From assembly GCF_016107575.1 (NCBI RefSeq), contig NZ_JABAST010000004.1, forward strand, positions 1-64,000: DNA of 64,000 nt, read 5' to 3'. Numbering within the stretch: the stretch's first letter is position 1; the number at the start of each line of letters is the position of its first letter. The notes below the pieces were generated by a model. It ran no database searches and was not told the origin of the DNA. It worked only from the letters and a program-made list of their open reading frames with translations. The translations under genes were made by a program, and so were the position numbers. This DNA is from Psychrobacter faecalis. Lineage in GTDB: Bacteria > Pseudomonadota > Gammaproteobacteria > Pseudomonadales > Moraxellaceae. Shown one piece after another: positions 8,380 through 16,720 of this stretch.

Positions 8380-8389
8380 TATCATATTA
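8380..8389. repeat. Left copy of a 10-bp direct repeat flanking the recombinase trio
   Basis: TATCATATTA occurs here, downstream of the last recombinase gene, and again at 14455-14464, upstream of the first gene. It could be an attachment-site core or target duplication. In AT-rich DNA a 10-bp match may also be chance. Confidence 0.25.
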
Positions 8390-8470
8390 AACCTTGATAA
8401 GCATATCCCTTAAACTTCCTAGTAAGACTGAGCTATGCTGAAGAAACCGTAGAGATAAACTTGGGAGGTA

Positions 8471-11400
8471 TCAATTAGCCAAACCATCAATAATCAGCAA
8501 AAAATGCAAAACATAACTCATTAAAGCCGAAGACAATTTTGATTTACCCTTCTGCTTAAGTGGACTAATAACCGTTAGTGCATAACCGTTGTATGTACCT
8601 AAGCTAGTAACCTCACCTTCAAAACTAGGGAGTTTTTTTCCGAATTCTTCTACGCTTTTAAGCTGAGCAGCTTTATTGACAACAGGACGATACGTTTTTT
8701 TATTCTTCTCATTAATATAGGACTCGGATTCAATACAGCTGATATTTACCCGCCAATACTTGCTTGGTAGAATCTGGCACATGGTATCTAAGTATTTATA
8801 AAAACCTTTTTTTTGTTTAAAGGTAAAACGAATCTCACTTTTTGAGGTATTGGTTTTTTCGTAGAATAATTTAAGAATGTGTTTAATCTCATGCCTACTC
8901 GCTTTGGATTTATAAAGCGTCTCAAGATTGTCAAAACATTGATACACAAGCGCTTGCTCTTCATGATAATGCAGCGGTGTTGGTGCGATTAAAATATGAT
9001 TGGAGCGTTGTTTACGTCTTTTAGATATGAGCTTATGATTAAGTGTTCCATCTTCATTTTTCACCAAGCTCAACGCGCGTTCATAAATCATCAACGCATC
9101 ATCGTACATAAAGTTTAAACTACTGGCCGCACCTAGCATTTGGCCATCCTCAATGTCCCATAGAAGCTTTTCTATCATTTCACGGCTATATCTACCAAAC
9201 ATTGCTGAATACTGCTTTTTATCAATACCAATAGGACCACTACTTAACAGAGATGTCTTCACCTTATCAGCAAACATTAACCTTTCACAATCAACCTTAC
9301 GATTCACGTATTGCCTAATATTACTGAGATTGACAGCGTTATCTCTACTCTCTAAGGCATATTTATTGTGCTGCTTTAGGTCCATACGACTAGTACCAAT
9401 CAACTTATTCACAACATCTAAAGGCAGGGTCAATTTAGCCTGCTGCAATTGATGACTTGCGATAATATCAGCGGTATGAATATATGAGCTAAAAGTCGTA
9501 ATGAGGTTGGCATGACCTGCAAACTCCATTAGCGCATCCCAGTGATTTGTTGAAACGCTGCGCACTTTACCTAAAAAATGAGTTTTAATATCATGGATTT
9601 TTATCTCATCATAATCTGTGAATTGCATGACAAGCATTGGGTTACACCTGATTATAAGCGCCATATTCGATATCGCATTATGACGAAAGCTATGTAGGGT
9701 AAGATCGTGATAAGCCGTATTTTCTAATATGCGTTTTATTGGCTGCTCAATACTATAACGAGACAATGGAGTGGACTGATACGCTAAAGTAAATAAATAG
9801 CGAGAAGACTGACCCTCTTTTAGATGAAAGAACCTTTTAAAATCTTCTAGCTCTTCTGGCAAAAGCAATACTGATAAATAAATTCGCCGCGTACCATCAT
9901 CTGATTTCAAATCACGATGAGCGTTAGGGCGAACAATGAGGTTGTACTCCATAAAACCTTGATTGTCATATTCGATATCTTTAACCTGCAACCCTAATAT
10001 TTCACTGATACGCATGCCAGTACGGTATAGCAGTATTGTCACGATGCTAAGCGCTTGTTTATAGTATTCACTCAGCGTCTCTTGCTCAGCGATACAACTA
10101 AGAATAGCGTGATAAACCTGATTAGGTATGAGATAACTAGACACTATTTGCGGATCGCCGCCGCCTCTGATGTCGATATCAGGCGCTTGGTAATGCTTCT
10201 TTAAAGAATGATGCAGTGAGCAAATAACCGTCTTGGTAAACCCTAGTTTATTTGGATTCTTCTCGGCAATAATTTCGTTGTATATATAGTGATAGTCATG
10301 TTTTGAGGAGTGTGAAAAATCAGCTGTACGAGTCCCTGCGATAAAGCCATTACCGATCTCAGACAAATATCGCTTCAAGGTATTGATTTTATTACCACTG
10401 GTGAGCAGATCAAGCATCCATCTCACCAGTCGTTCTTGGTTGGGATATAGATTTTGAGTCAATAAGTTTATTAGCTGTGGTTGCGCCTGCTTTTTATCGC
10501 CATTGAGTATGGTTCGTATTTCTTTAACTGCATCAGACCTAAAGCGTGCGACTTTGATAGTATCAAGTGAGTCCTCAGTGCTATTGCTAGATTCAATCAC
10601 TAATTTACTGACGTGTTCATCTGATAGAACCGCACTGGGTGTTTTAATACCCTGAAAATATCTAAGCCATTGCGATGTTGATATTGAGGTTTGTTTTTGC
10701 TGACCTGTTAGCACCTGGACCAATTGAACGTCTAAATATACTTCTGGTAGCGTTTGCCAATAGATTGCAATATGTCGTAAGTAGCTAGATCTATTGATGG
10801 ACTTAACCGTGAATTTCTCTCCAATAAACTCCCCCAGCCTTTTTATCACTTGATGGTATTTAGGAAATTCGTTTTGCGCTTGATGCTGGCGTTGTAGTTT
10901 GAGCAGCCATAAGCGACTGATATCATCTATGATAATCAGGCGTGTGTGATACACTTCATCTAAATCGTTTTCTATAGTAACAAGCTCATTGCCATAGTCG
11001 GATGATAGTAGCCTGATCGGCATGACCATCATGTCATCAGACATCTGATAAATAGGCTTTTTTTGTTCTAGATAGTTATAAATCTCTCTAAGCATCTTCT
11101 CATCGTTATATCCTGCAAAACTAATGAGCGAGAATAAAAACCAGCTGACGCTCTCAAGTAATGAAAAGGTATTCTTTTGCTGCCATCTATCAAACGCTTG
11201 TGCGACAATACTCTGAGCTTTTGATAAATATAAAAACGTATCAAAATCATTGATATTTTTTGGACGCTGTGGACGTACAGCAATGATGGGCTTTGGTAAT
11301 AACGGCAGGTGTCTTTTTTTACGCGCTTCATTAATGTTATCGAAAAAACGCTTGCGCTCGAATAGTGCAAACGGGATAAGATGCGCTGAAACGCTCTTTT

Positions 11401-11596
11401 CGATGTCATCATAAAGTGCTTCATATAAACCGTTTATCTGCTCGTCTGTGATTAACTCTGGCGACTGATGCTCTTTAATAAAAGCATTCCAAGCGCGTTG
11501 GCACATCTCTTTTGTATGCTGTAATGCCTGCTTACGCTTATCCTGCGCTTTTGCTGAGCGCCTCAAATGACCATGTAAAGTCTCTAACTGTGTCAT
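8471..11596 (-). CDS. Very large tyrosine recombinase with a long C-terminal extension
   Basis: 1041 residues with a recognisable tyrosine-recombinase catalytic domain in the middle: Arg529 in TGMRISEILGL, His635/Arg638 in HSFRH, His695 in FAGHANL and Tyr705 in FSSYIH. All key residues are present, so DNA strand cleavage is plausible. Two things differ from normal integrases: about 520 residues precede the domain, and about 336 follow the nucleophile, which usually lies near the C-terminus. The tail is basic in places (KLISKRRKQRSNH) and matches no family I recognise. Its ATG overlaps the stop of the upstream recombinase-like gene by 4 bp (ATGA), so the two are co-translated. It is the last gene of a three-gene operon. 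Confidence 0.85.
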   Translation of the reverse strand: MTQLETLHGHLRRSAKAQDKRKQALQHTKEMCQRAWNAFIKEHQSPELITDEQINGLYEALYDDIEKSVSAHLIPFALFERKRFFDNINEARKKRHLPLLPKPIIAVRPQRPKNINDFDTFLYLSKAQSIVAQAFDRWQQKNTFSLLESVSWFLFSLISFAGYNDEKMLREIYNYLEQKKPIYQMSDDMMVMPIRLLSSDYGNELVTIENDLDEVYHTRLIIIDDISRLWLLKLQRQHQAQNEFPKYHQVIKRLGEFIGEKFTVKSINRSSYLRHIAIYWQTLPEVYLDVQLVQVLTGQQKQTSISTSQWLRYFQGIKTPSAVLSDEHVSKLVIESSNSTEDSLDTIKVARFRSDAVKEIRTILNGDKKQAQPQLINLLTQNLYPNQERLVRWMLDLLTSGNKINTLKRYLSEIGNGFIAGTRTADFSHSSKHDYHYIYNEIIAEKNPNKLGFTKTVICSLHHSLKKHYQAPDIDIRGGGDPQIVSSYLIPNQVYHAILSCIAEQETLSEYYKQALSIVTILLYRTGMRISEILGLQVKDIEYDNQGFMEYNLIVRPNAHRDLKSDDGTRRIYLSVLLLPEELEDFKRFFHLKEGQSSRYLFTLAYQSTPLSRYSIEQPIKRILENTAYHDLTLHSFRHNAISNMALIIRCNPMLVMQFTDYDEIKIHDIKTHFLGKVRSVSTNHWDALMEFAGHANLITTFSSYIHTADIIASHQLQQAKLTLPLDVVNKLIGTSRMDLKQHNKYALESRDNAVNLSNIRQYVNRKVDCERLMFADKVKTSLLSSGPIGIDKKQYSAMFGRYSREMIEKLLWDIEDGQMLGAASSLNFMYDDALMIYERALSLVKNEDGTLNHKLISKRRKQRSNHILIAPTPLHYHEEQALVYQCFDNLETLYKSKASRHEIKHILKLFYEKTNTSKSEIRFTFKQKKGFYKYLDTMCQILPSKYWRVNISCIESESYINEKNKKTYRPVVNKAAQLKSVEEFGKKLPSFEGEVTSLGTYNGYALTVISPLKQKGKSKLSSALMSYVLHFLLIIDGLAN

Positions 11597-13833
11597 AAAG
11601 TCACCTGCTGTAATTCAAGTTCTTCTGCCAGCTGCTGATAAGGTTTTTTAGCAGCTACTATATGCCCTATAGCCAGTGCTGAGTTTTTTCTCCATGCTTC
11701 CTGACCCATCATTTCATGACCAAAAATCGCCAAAATAACTGCTTCATCTACTCCCTGCTCATGTAAAAACCTTTGTCCCACATGGCGTGTCCAATCTGGC
11801 TTAAAGCGAAAATGAGTATCTAATTCTTTGATAATAATAGCCGGCCTGAGCGCATGAAACTCGCCTTTTTTATCTATAAAATTTAGTAGCGGCCGCTGGC
11901 AATCAAAGATTTTATTCACGTCAGTGCTGATATTAGAATCTAAGCGTCCATAGCGCTTAGCAAAGCTTTCTAGATAACGTAAGAAATTTTGCATGGCGTC
12001 GTGCAAAAATGAACAAATAGGCACTAAGCGCTGACTGTTAGCGGTCGCCCGCTCCTCCTTATCAGAAATCCAAATGATGCCTGCCTCAAGGTTGATCTGG
12101 TTGAGATAACCTGGTGCGCCTTCTACCGCTCTTATTGAAGTTAGTAAAAGAGAGATATGCCATAACCATAAATTATAAAAATTGAATTTCTCTCTATAGT
12201 CATGAGCAGTTACTACTTTTTGCTGTAAGTAGCTCATGAATAGACTTACTATCGGATAATCAGGGCTGTTTTGACTACCCATAGCATCATCACTGAGCAC
12301 TACCTTGGACAAATAATCGACAATGCTGGATTTGTTTTTATGACAGCGAGCGGTAAGGATCTTAATCGCATCGTGGTAGACTTCTTTTATCACCTTAATC
12401 TCATGAGAGCTATACCAAGTATCTGCTCTCTTTCTACTATTGCGTGAGGTGATGATAGTGGCCAACTGCGTGCTGCTGACTTCATAGATAAGGATTGTGT
12501 ATAGTGACTTTTCTATCCTGCCCAAGCTAATTAACGGTAGCTGTAGCGTTGCTCGTAGATCAGTAATGACTTCATTGATCAATACTGAATCTGGGTATCC
12601 TTTATAGGTTAAAAATACTCCCAATGGCTCAGGTAATGGGAGTTTGAACTGCGTCAATCGGTTAGCAATAACTGACTCTACCCCTTCTGTTCTAATACGT
12701 AGCGGTGTAATATCTAAGTTAATAATAAACTCATACTTTGCTTTACGAACACCAATATCAGTGATTTTTTTATAATTGTTATTGATATCTTCAGCCAACC
12801 TTGCAACTGAATGACCGGTGTATAAAGAAAGCAATAAATAGACGATCGCTCGTTTCTTGTCCCTATCGCCTTCACCGTCACTATAATCATCAAACCATTG
12901 CCACAGCTTAGAGGCTATATTTTGAATAGCAATGAGCGATAACTGACGAATATTGTTGCTTACAAACCGCTCATTTTTATTAGCATGAGAATATTTTGCC
13001 TGTGTTCTTCGATAAATCTGATCGTATGAGAACTTTTCAGTATCTTTTAACTTTGTTTGCTCGAGATGAAAGAAGTCAGGTACGGGATTATCTAACCGCT
13101 CACGATAAATATCGTTATCATTTTTTGATTGCTCAAAACTTGTGACTGATACCAGCTCATCAGTATCATCATCCACGTCTGTGTGCGTGACATACTGAAT
13201 ACTTGGCTCATAAATTTTGCCCTTTTTGGTTTGTTTTCTGCCGTAGGAAGTTCGCGTTATGCTATCTCTATTATTAAACGCAAAATCGATGGTTAGATAC
13301 ATCTTGATAAATGATATGAGATTAGGATCATTCTTACTTTCAAGTTCAACTCGATAACGCTCAAACCTCTCATAGGTAGTCTGTAAGCTATCAGCTTGTA
13401 GCGTCGAGTAACAATGCCGCCAAATACTGTGATTACGACTTACTGGATTCATCCATTTTCTAGCTTCAATATTAGTCTCACTAATACGTCTAGGTAGATT
13501 ATTTTGTACAAAATAGAGGAGTAGATGGCATAATTTTGCGACCCACAGCCATTCTTTACTTGGATTGCTGGTATCAAGATTTGGTAGAAGATGGGTACTG
13601 GCGATAAATGCTCGAGTTAGATTTTCGGACTTAGTCAGCTTACCTCTATAGGAGTCGTATATTTTTTTGAGATGTTCTGAAGTTAAAGGTTTTGACTGTT
13701 CCGCCTCTACGCTAATGTCCATAAAATCATTTGAGACTAAACTGGCTATGGTTATAAAGAAATAACGAATATCAGCAGTATAGATGTCTTCAGTATCTGG
13801 TATCAGCGTTTGCACATTATTTGTTATTGACAT
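11593..13833 (-). CDS. Large tyrosine-recombinase-like protein with degenerate active site
   Basis: 746 residues from ATG 13833, preceded by AAGG with 7-nt spacing; the frame stays open to 13848. The C-terminal part resembles the recombinase fold: TSIRAVEGAPGYL corresponds to box I, DWTRHVGQRFLHEQG to box II, and AIFGHEMMGQEAW to the region where His and Tyr normally lie. The expected HxxR is DxxR. No Tyr occurs where the nucleophile should be; Trp and Arg occupy it and the next Tyr is about 27 residues further on. It may be a structural partner of the downstream recombinase. It overlaps the preceding gene by 17 bp and the following one by 4 bp. Confidence 0.75.
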   Translation of the reverse strand: MSITNNVQTLIPDTEDIYTADIRYFFITIASLVSNDFMDISVEAEQSKPLTSEHLKKIYDSYRGKLTKSENLTRAFIASTHLLPNLDTSNPSKEWLWVAKLCHLLLYFVQNNLPRRISETNIEARKWMNPVSRNHSIWRHCYSTLQADSLQTTYERFERYRVELESKNDPNLISFIKMYLTIDFAFNNRDSITRTSYGRKQTKKGKIYEPSIQYVTHTDVDDDTDELVSVTSFEQSKNDNDIYRERLDNPVPDFFHLEQTKLKDTEKFSYDQIYRRTQAKYSHANKNERFVSNNIRQLSLIAIQNIASKLWQWFDDYSDGEGDRDKKRAIVYLLLSLYTGHSVARLAEDINNNYKKITDIGVRKAKYEFIINLDITPLRIRTEGVESVIANRLTQFKLPLPEPLGVFLTYKGYPDSVLINEVITDLRATLQLPLISLGRIEKSLYTILIYEVSSTQLATIITSRNSRKRADTWYSSHEIKVIKEVYHDAIKILTARCHKNKSSIVDYLSKVVLSDDAMGSQNSPDYPIVSLFMSYLQQKVVTAHDYREKFNFYNLWLWHISLLLTSIRAVEGAPGYLNQINLEAGIIWISDKEERATANSQRLVPICSFLHDAMQNFLRYLESFAKRYGRLDSNISTDVNKIFDCQRPLLNFIDKKGEFHALRPAIIIKELDTHFRFKPDWTRHVGQRFLHEQGVDEAVILAIFGHEMMGQEAWRKNSALAIGHIVAAKKPYQQLAEELELQQVTL

Positions 13834-14368
13834 AGAGAACCTTATCAATTAGTTCAGAGAAGGATGGTATCTTGGTGGGCTGCTGATTAGGGCATAGACT
13901 TAACTGGTAGTCATAGTGATGACGCTTGAGGTCTTTAATATCTAAAATATACTGTATGGTCAGAGGTTTATTAAATAGTGCTTGTTGCACTCGATCAGGC
14001 ATACTAGTTTTTATAGCCGCAAAAAATTTTGGGTTGATAGGATCTAAATTTGTAAACTCATTCATAAGGCAAGACCAAGCGCGCCTTTCAATCTCAGATT
14101 TAGAAATATCGACTCTTCTAATAGAGATTTCAGCACCGTCACTCAGTGACCCCACTTCTTTAAAACCCTCAAAAAAGCAATACTGATCATCGATTTCAAT
14201 AACTTCAAATAATAGTGTCCTACCCGAAGAGAAATCATTAATCTCATCATCGATCCATTCACAAAATATCTGATACGGTTTAATAGCACATTCATGCACT
14301 ATCAGATTATCCTTTACGTTAATACTTTTGACATTTTTTCTTATTGCCTTCTTAGTGCGCTTCGACAT
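13817..14368 (-). CDS. Unknown protein, first gene of the recombinase trio
   Basis: 183 residues from ATG 14368; a TTG 6 bp upstream is the alternative. It starts with a very basic stretch (SKRTKKAIRKNVK) and has an acidic middle (EWIDDEINDF, FEVIEIDDQY). No domain was recognised. By position it is comparable to the small third gene of Tn554-type or other multi-recombinase elements, which may guide or regulate recombination, but sequence similarity was not shown. Its 3' end overlaps the next start codon, implying translational coupling. The upstream region has palindromes at 14401-14451. Confidence 0.7.
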   Translation of the reverse strand: MSKRTKKAIRKNVKSINVKDNLIVHECAIKPYQIFCEWIDDEINDFSSGRTLLFEVIEIDDQYCFFEGFKEVGSLSDGAEISIRRVDISKSEIERRAWSCLMNEFTNLDPINPKFFAAIKTSMPDRVQQALFNKPLTIQYILDIKDLKRHHYDYQLSLCPNQQPTKIPSFSELIDKVLYVNNK

Positions 14369-14400
14369 AATCAATGACCTATATTTCAGAGGTGTATACG

Positions 14401-14451
14401 ACCAAAACCACTTACCCTCGATGGGGTAGGCATGCTAAAATATATTTTGGT
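14401..14451. promoter_or_regulatory. Palindrome cluster upstream of the recombinase operon
   Basis: ACCAAAA (14401-14407) is inverted as TTTTGGT (14445-14451). Inside lies a second near-perfect pair, CTTACCC (14411-14417) and GGGTAGG (14424-14430). The cluster begins 33 bp upstream of the first gene. It could be an operator for autoregulation or a recombinase-binding region at the element edge. Confidence 0.4.
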
Positions 14452-14454
14452 TGG

Positions 14455-14464
14455 TATCATATTA
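14455..14464. repeat. Right copy of the 10-bp direct repeat flanking the trio
   Basis: TATCATATTA, identical to 8380-8389 and in the same orientation. The two copies enclose exactly the three recombinase genes and their upstream palindromes (about 6.1 kb). Confidence 0.25.
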
Positions 14465-14537
14465 CCACGATATACTGGTGTCCATAAATATATCTATATT
14501 ATTATTATACCTGTTATTTATAAATATTCTTATACAT

Positions 14538-14578
14538 AAAAAAACCTGAAGCCCTTTAAAATAATGGGTTTCAGGTTT
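14538..14578 (-). terminator. Rho-independent terminator after ppiC
   Basis: AAACCTGAAGCCC (14542-14554) pairs with GGGTTTCAGGTTT (14566-14578) across a 11-nt loop, with one mismatch. The run of A before the stem reads as a T tract on the minus strand, so it ends leftward transcription coming from ppiC and insulates the recombinase operon. Confidence 0.8.
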
Positions 14579-14579
14579 A

Positions 14580-14850
14580 TAGACATCAACGTTAATTTGG
14601 TCGGCGTCCTTGCCAAGGTTGGGGTTTCTTTTATCCTACTTGAAGTCAGTTGCCAATGCTGCGGAGCAATAATTTCACCTTCTATCATCAAAAATTCAGC
14701 CAATAGCTCATGTTGTGACGTATTAATACCAAACTTTCAGTGATACCTGGAGGTAATGTGCTTTTTTTGAGTGATGGGCTTATCGTTATTATTTAAGCGA
14801 CTGGCGTTTTTATATAACTCTCGTGCATTGAGTAAATAAATACCTAACGC
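14580..14850 (-). pseudogene. Possible decayed reading frame downstream of ppiC
   Basis: Directly after the ppiC stop the same frame stays open for 37 codons (ALGIYLLNARELYKNASRL...), meets TGA at 14737-14739, then stays open for about 60 codons more (HELLAEFLMIEGEIIAPQHW...). The composition looks protein-like, but no family was recognised and there is no good start. It may be a gene remnant or chance openness. No other gene lies in the 14579-14850 interval. Confidence 0.25.
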
Positions 14851-15129
14851 TTACGTTCTATAAAGCACTTTAACCACATGCCAGCCAAATTTGGTTTTCA
14901 CTAAATGTGGGGTAAAAAGTTCGCCGTTAAAGCAAACTTTATCAAATGCTGGTACCATTTGACCTTTTTTAAACTCACCTAAGTTGCCGCCTTTTTTACC
15001 TGATGGGCAAGTTGAGTGTTTCTTAGCCAGCACGTCAAACTGCGCACCTTTTTTAAGTTTGGCCATAATGTCATCAGCCAGTTCTTTGTCTTTTACTAAA
15101 ATGTGTAAGGCGCTAGCGGTACGAGCCAT
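14851..15129 (-). CDS. ppiC: Parvulin-type peptidyl-prolyl cis-trans isomerase
   Basis: A 92-residue single-domain parvulin. It has [15 protein letters not shown] at the N-terminus, the [22 protein letters not shown] loop (residues 41-62) and the C-terminal [10 protein letters not shown] strand with the conserved His. It has no signal peptide, so it is a cytoplasmic PpiC-like prolyl isomerase. The length matches E. coli PpiC. It is transcribed leftward and followed by a strong terminator at 14538-14578. Confidence 0.92.
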   Translation of the reverse strand: MARTASALHILVKDKELADDIMAKLKKGAQFDVLAKKHSTCPSGKKGGNLGEFKKGQMVPAFDKVCFNGELFTPHLVKTKFGWHVVKVLYRT

Positions 15130-15298
15130 AATGTAAACCCTTTATAAAATATCGATTATCGCGGCATTATATCACTACTGAGTTTGGTGACTAACCTAAC
15201 TTAAATGCTCTACTGCATCAAAAGTCATTATCCACACAGGCGCTACTCTTTGGATAAGAATTAGTGCCTTTTGAGTAGCGCTGCCACTACCTATCAAT

Positions 15299-16291
15299 TT
15301 ATCGTTTTGAGGACCGCGAAGAACCTCGACCTTTTGCAGGACGCTTACCATTAGCAGCAGGTTTGCCATTGCCGCCAGCCTTCTTGCTATCCCCGAAAGG
15401 ACGCTTACCTTTAGAACCCGCTGGTTTTCTAGCGCCATCTTTAGAGTGTTTAGCATTACCCTTTGCTGCGCCCGCTGGTTTTGCCGACTCTTTTGATTTT
15501 GATGAAGTATCAGTACGCGGTTTTTTTCGTGGCGACTTACGCGATTTCTTAGCCGCAGTATTGTCTTCCGAAGAAGAGTCTTCTATAGATTTCAGTAAAA
15601 CAGACAACTCTTTTGGGGTTAAATCTCGCCAGTCTCCAACCGGAATACCCTTTAGGCTCACATTCATAATCCGTGTGCGTTCAAGCTTTACGACTTCATA
15701 GCCAAAATGCTCACACATACGGCGAATTTGACGGTTTAATCCCTGCACTAGCGTAATATTAAACACGGTAGGCGCTACCTTAGTCACCGGGCACTTTTTC
15801 GTCATCCTGCCCAAAATAGGTACGCCACCTGCTAGACCTTCAATGAAATTATCGGTTATCGGCTTATTGACTGTCACCACATAATCTTTTTCATGGTTAT
15901 TACCCGCACGTAACACCTTATTAACCAAATCGCCATTGCTCGTTAAAAAGATTAAACCTTGGGAATCTTTATCCAAACGTCCAATCGGGAAAATACGATC
16001 GCTATGTCCAACAAAATCAACGATATTGTTTTTCTCAGAGCTTTCTGTGGTGCTCACAATCCCTACTGGTTTGTTCAACGCAATAAAAATGAAATCGTCT
16101 GCTTCTCGTGGCTCAATAAGTTGTCCGTTAACTTTTACCGTATCTCCAGCAACCACTTGCGCACCTACTTGAGCACGTTTGCCATTGACGTACACGTTAC
16201 CTTGTTCAATAAAACGGTCAGCGTCGCGCCGAGAGCAAATACCGCTTTCGCTAATATATTTATTTAAACGAGTCGAGGAAGTGTTAAACAT
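15299..16291 (-). CDS. rluF: 23S rRNA pseudouridine synthase, RluF-like, with long basic tail
   Basis: 330 residues. An S4 RNA-binding domain ([20 protein letters not shown], residues 8-27) precedes the RsuA/RluF-type catalytic domain with Asp107 in [10 protein letters not shown]. The [18 protein letters not shown] motif (about residues 189-206) is typical of RluF, which modifies U2604 of 23S rRNA. From about residue 245 to the end there is a low-complexity Lys/Arg/Ser/Gly/Ala tail that probably adds rRNA affinity. RluB and RluE relatives are the alternative. Confidence 0.85.
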   Translation of the reverse strand: MFNTSSTRLNKYISESGICSRRDADRFIEQGNVYVNGKRAQVGAQVVAGDTVKVNGQLIEPREADDFIFIALNKPVGIVSTTESSEKNNIVDFVGHSDRIFPIGRLDKDSQGLIFLTSNGDLVNKVLRAGNNHEKDYVVTVNKPITDNFIEGLAGGVPILGRMTKKCPVTKVAPTVFNITLVQGLNRQIRRMCEHFGYEVVKLERTRIMNVSLKGIPVGDWRDLTPKELSVLLKSIEDSSSEDNTAAKKSRKSPRKKPRTDTSSKSKESAKPAGAAKGNAKHSKDGARKPAGSKGKRPFGDSKKAGGNGKPAANGKRPAKGRGSSRSSKR

Positions 16292-16720
16292 AAAGTGCCA
16301 TTTTCACCTAATAAAAAGCTTTTTGTACTAAGAAAAAGACTGAATTGAATGAATAATCAATAACGAGATGGCTGACATTATATAGGAAATTCAGTACCTA
16401 TTTTAAGAGAGATGAACCCAAACCTATTTATCATTACTAAAAACAACTTAGCGACTCATTGAGGCAGTCATATTATATAAAGTACATACTTAAACTCATC
16501 TGAAATTTAGTATGACCGCGCCCTATCACTTGTAAACATAATCCTCTAAAATAGATGCCATTTCTACCAATCAGTTATTTATTACAGGGCAGATTACTGC
16601 GCATACTTTATCTCACAGTAAGTATGAACTGCATAGCATTGTTACTTGTTACTTGTTACTTGTTACTTGTTACTTTAGCAATAACGGACTGTCCGCTTCA
16701 TCAACGTAAGGCTAATCATA
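16292..16720. other. Intergenic region between rluF and ddh
   Basis: 429 bp separating divergent genes, so both promoters are expected here. The only distinct structure is a perfect five-copy heptanucleotide repeat at 16641-16675. A 60-codon frame across it (16555-16737) has no ribosome site and is not considered a gene. Confidence 0.5.
16641..16675. repeat. Five tandem copies of GTTACTT upstream of ddh
   Basis: Five perfect 7-bp units end 45 bp before the ddh start codon. Copy-number change by slippage would move promoter or leader elements relative to the gene in steps of 7 bp. No direct sign of variation is available from one sequence. Confidence 0.85.

Noticed and set aside
8471..14368. 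Recombinase trio considered as a prophage integration module
   Set aside because: No phage structural, replication or lysis gene lies on either side; the neighbours are ordinary chromosomal genes.
15363..15701. 112-codon plus-strand frame opposite rluF
   Set aside because: It is the complement of the low-complexity basic tail of RluF; the Pro/Leu/Ala-rich translation is an artefact.
16641..16675. Tandem repeats considered as a CRISPR array
   Set aside because: The units are 7 bp with no spacers, and no cas gene is present anywhere in the window.
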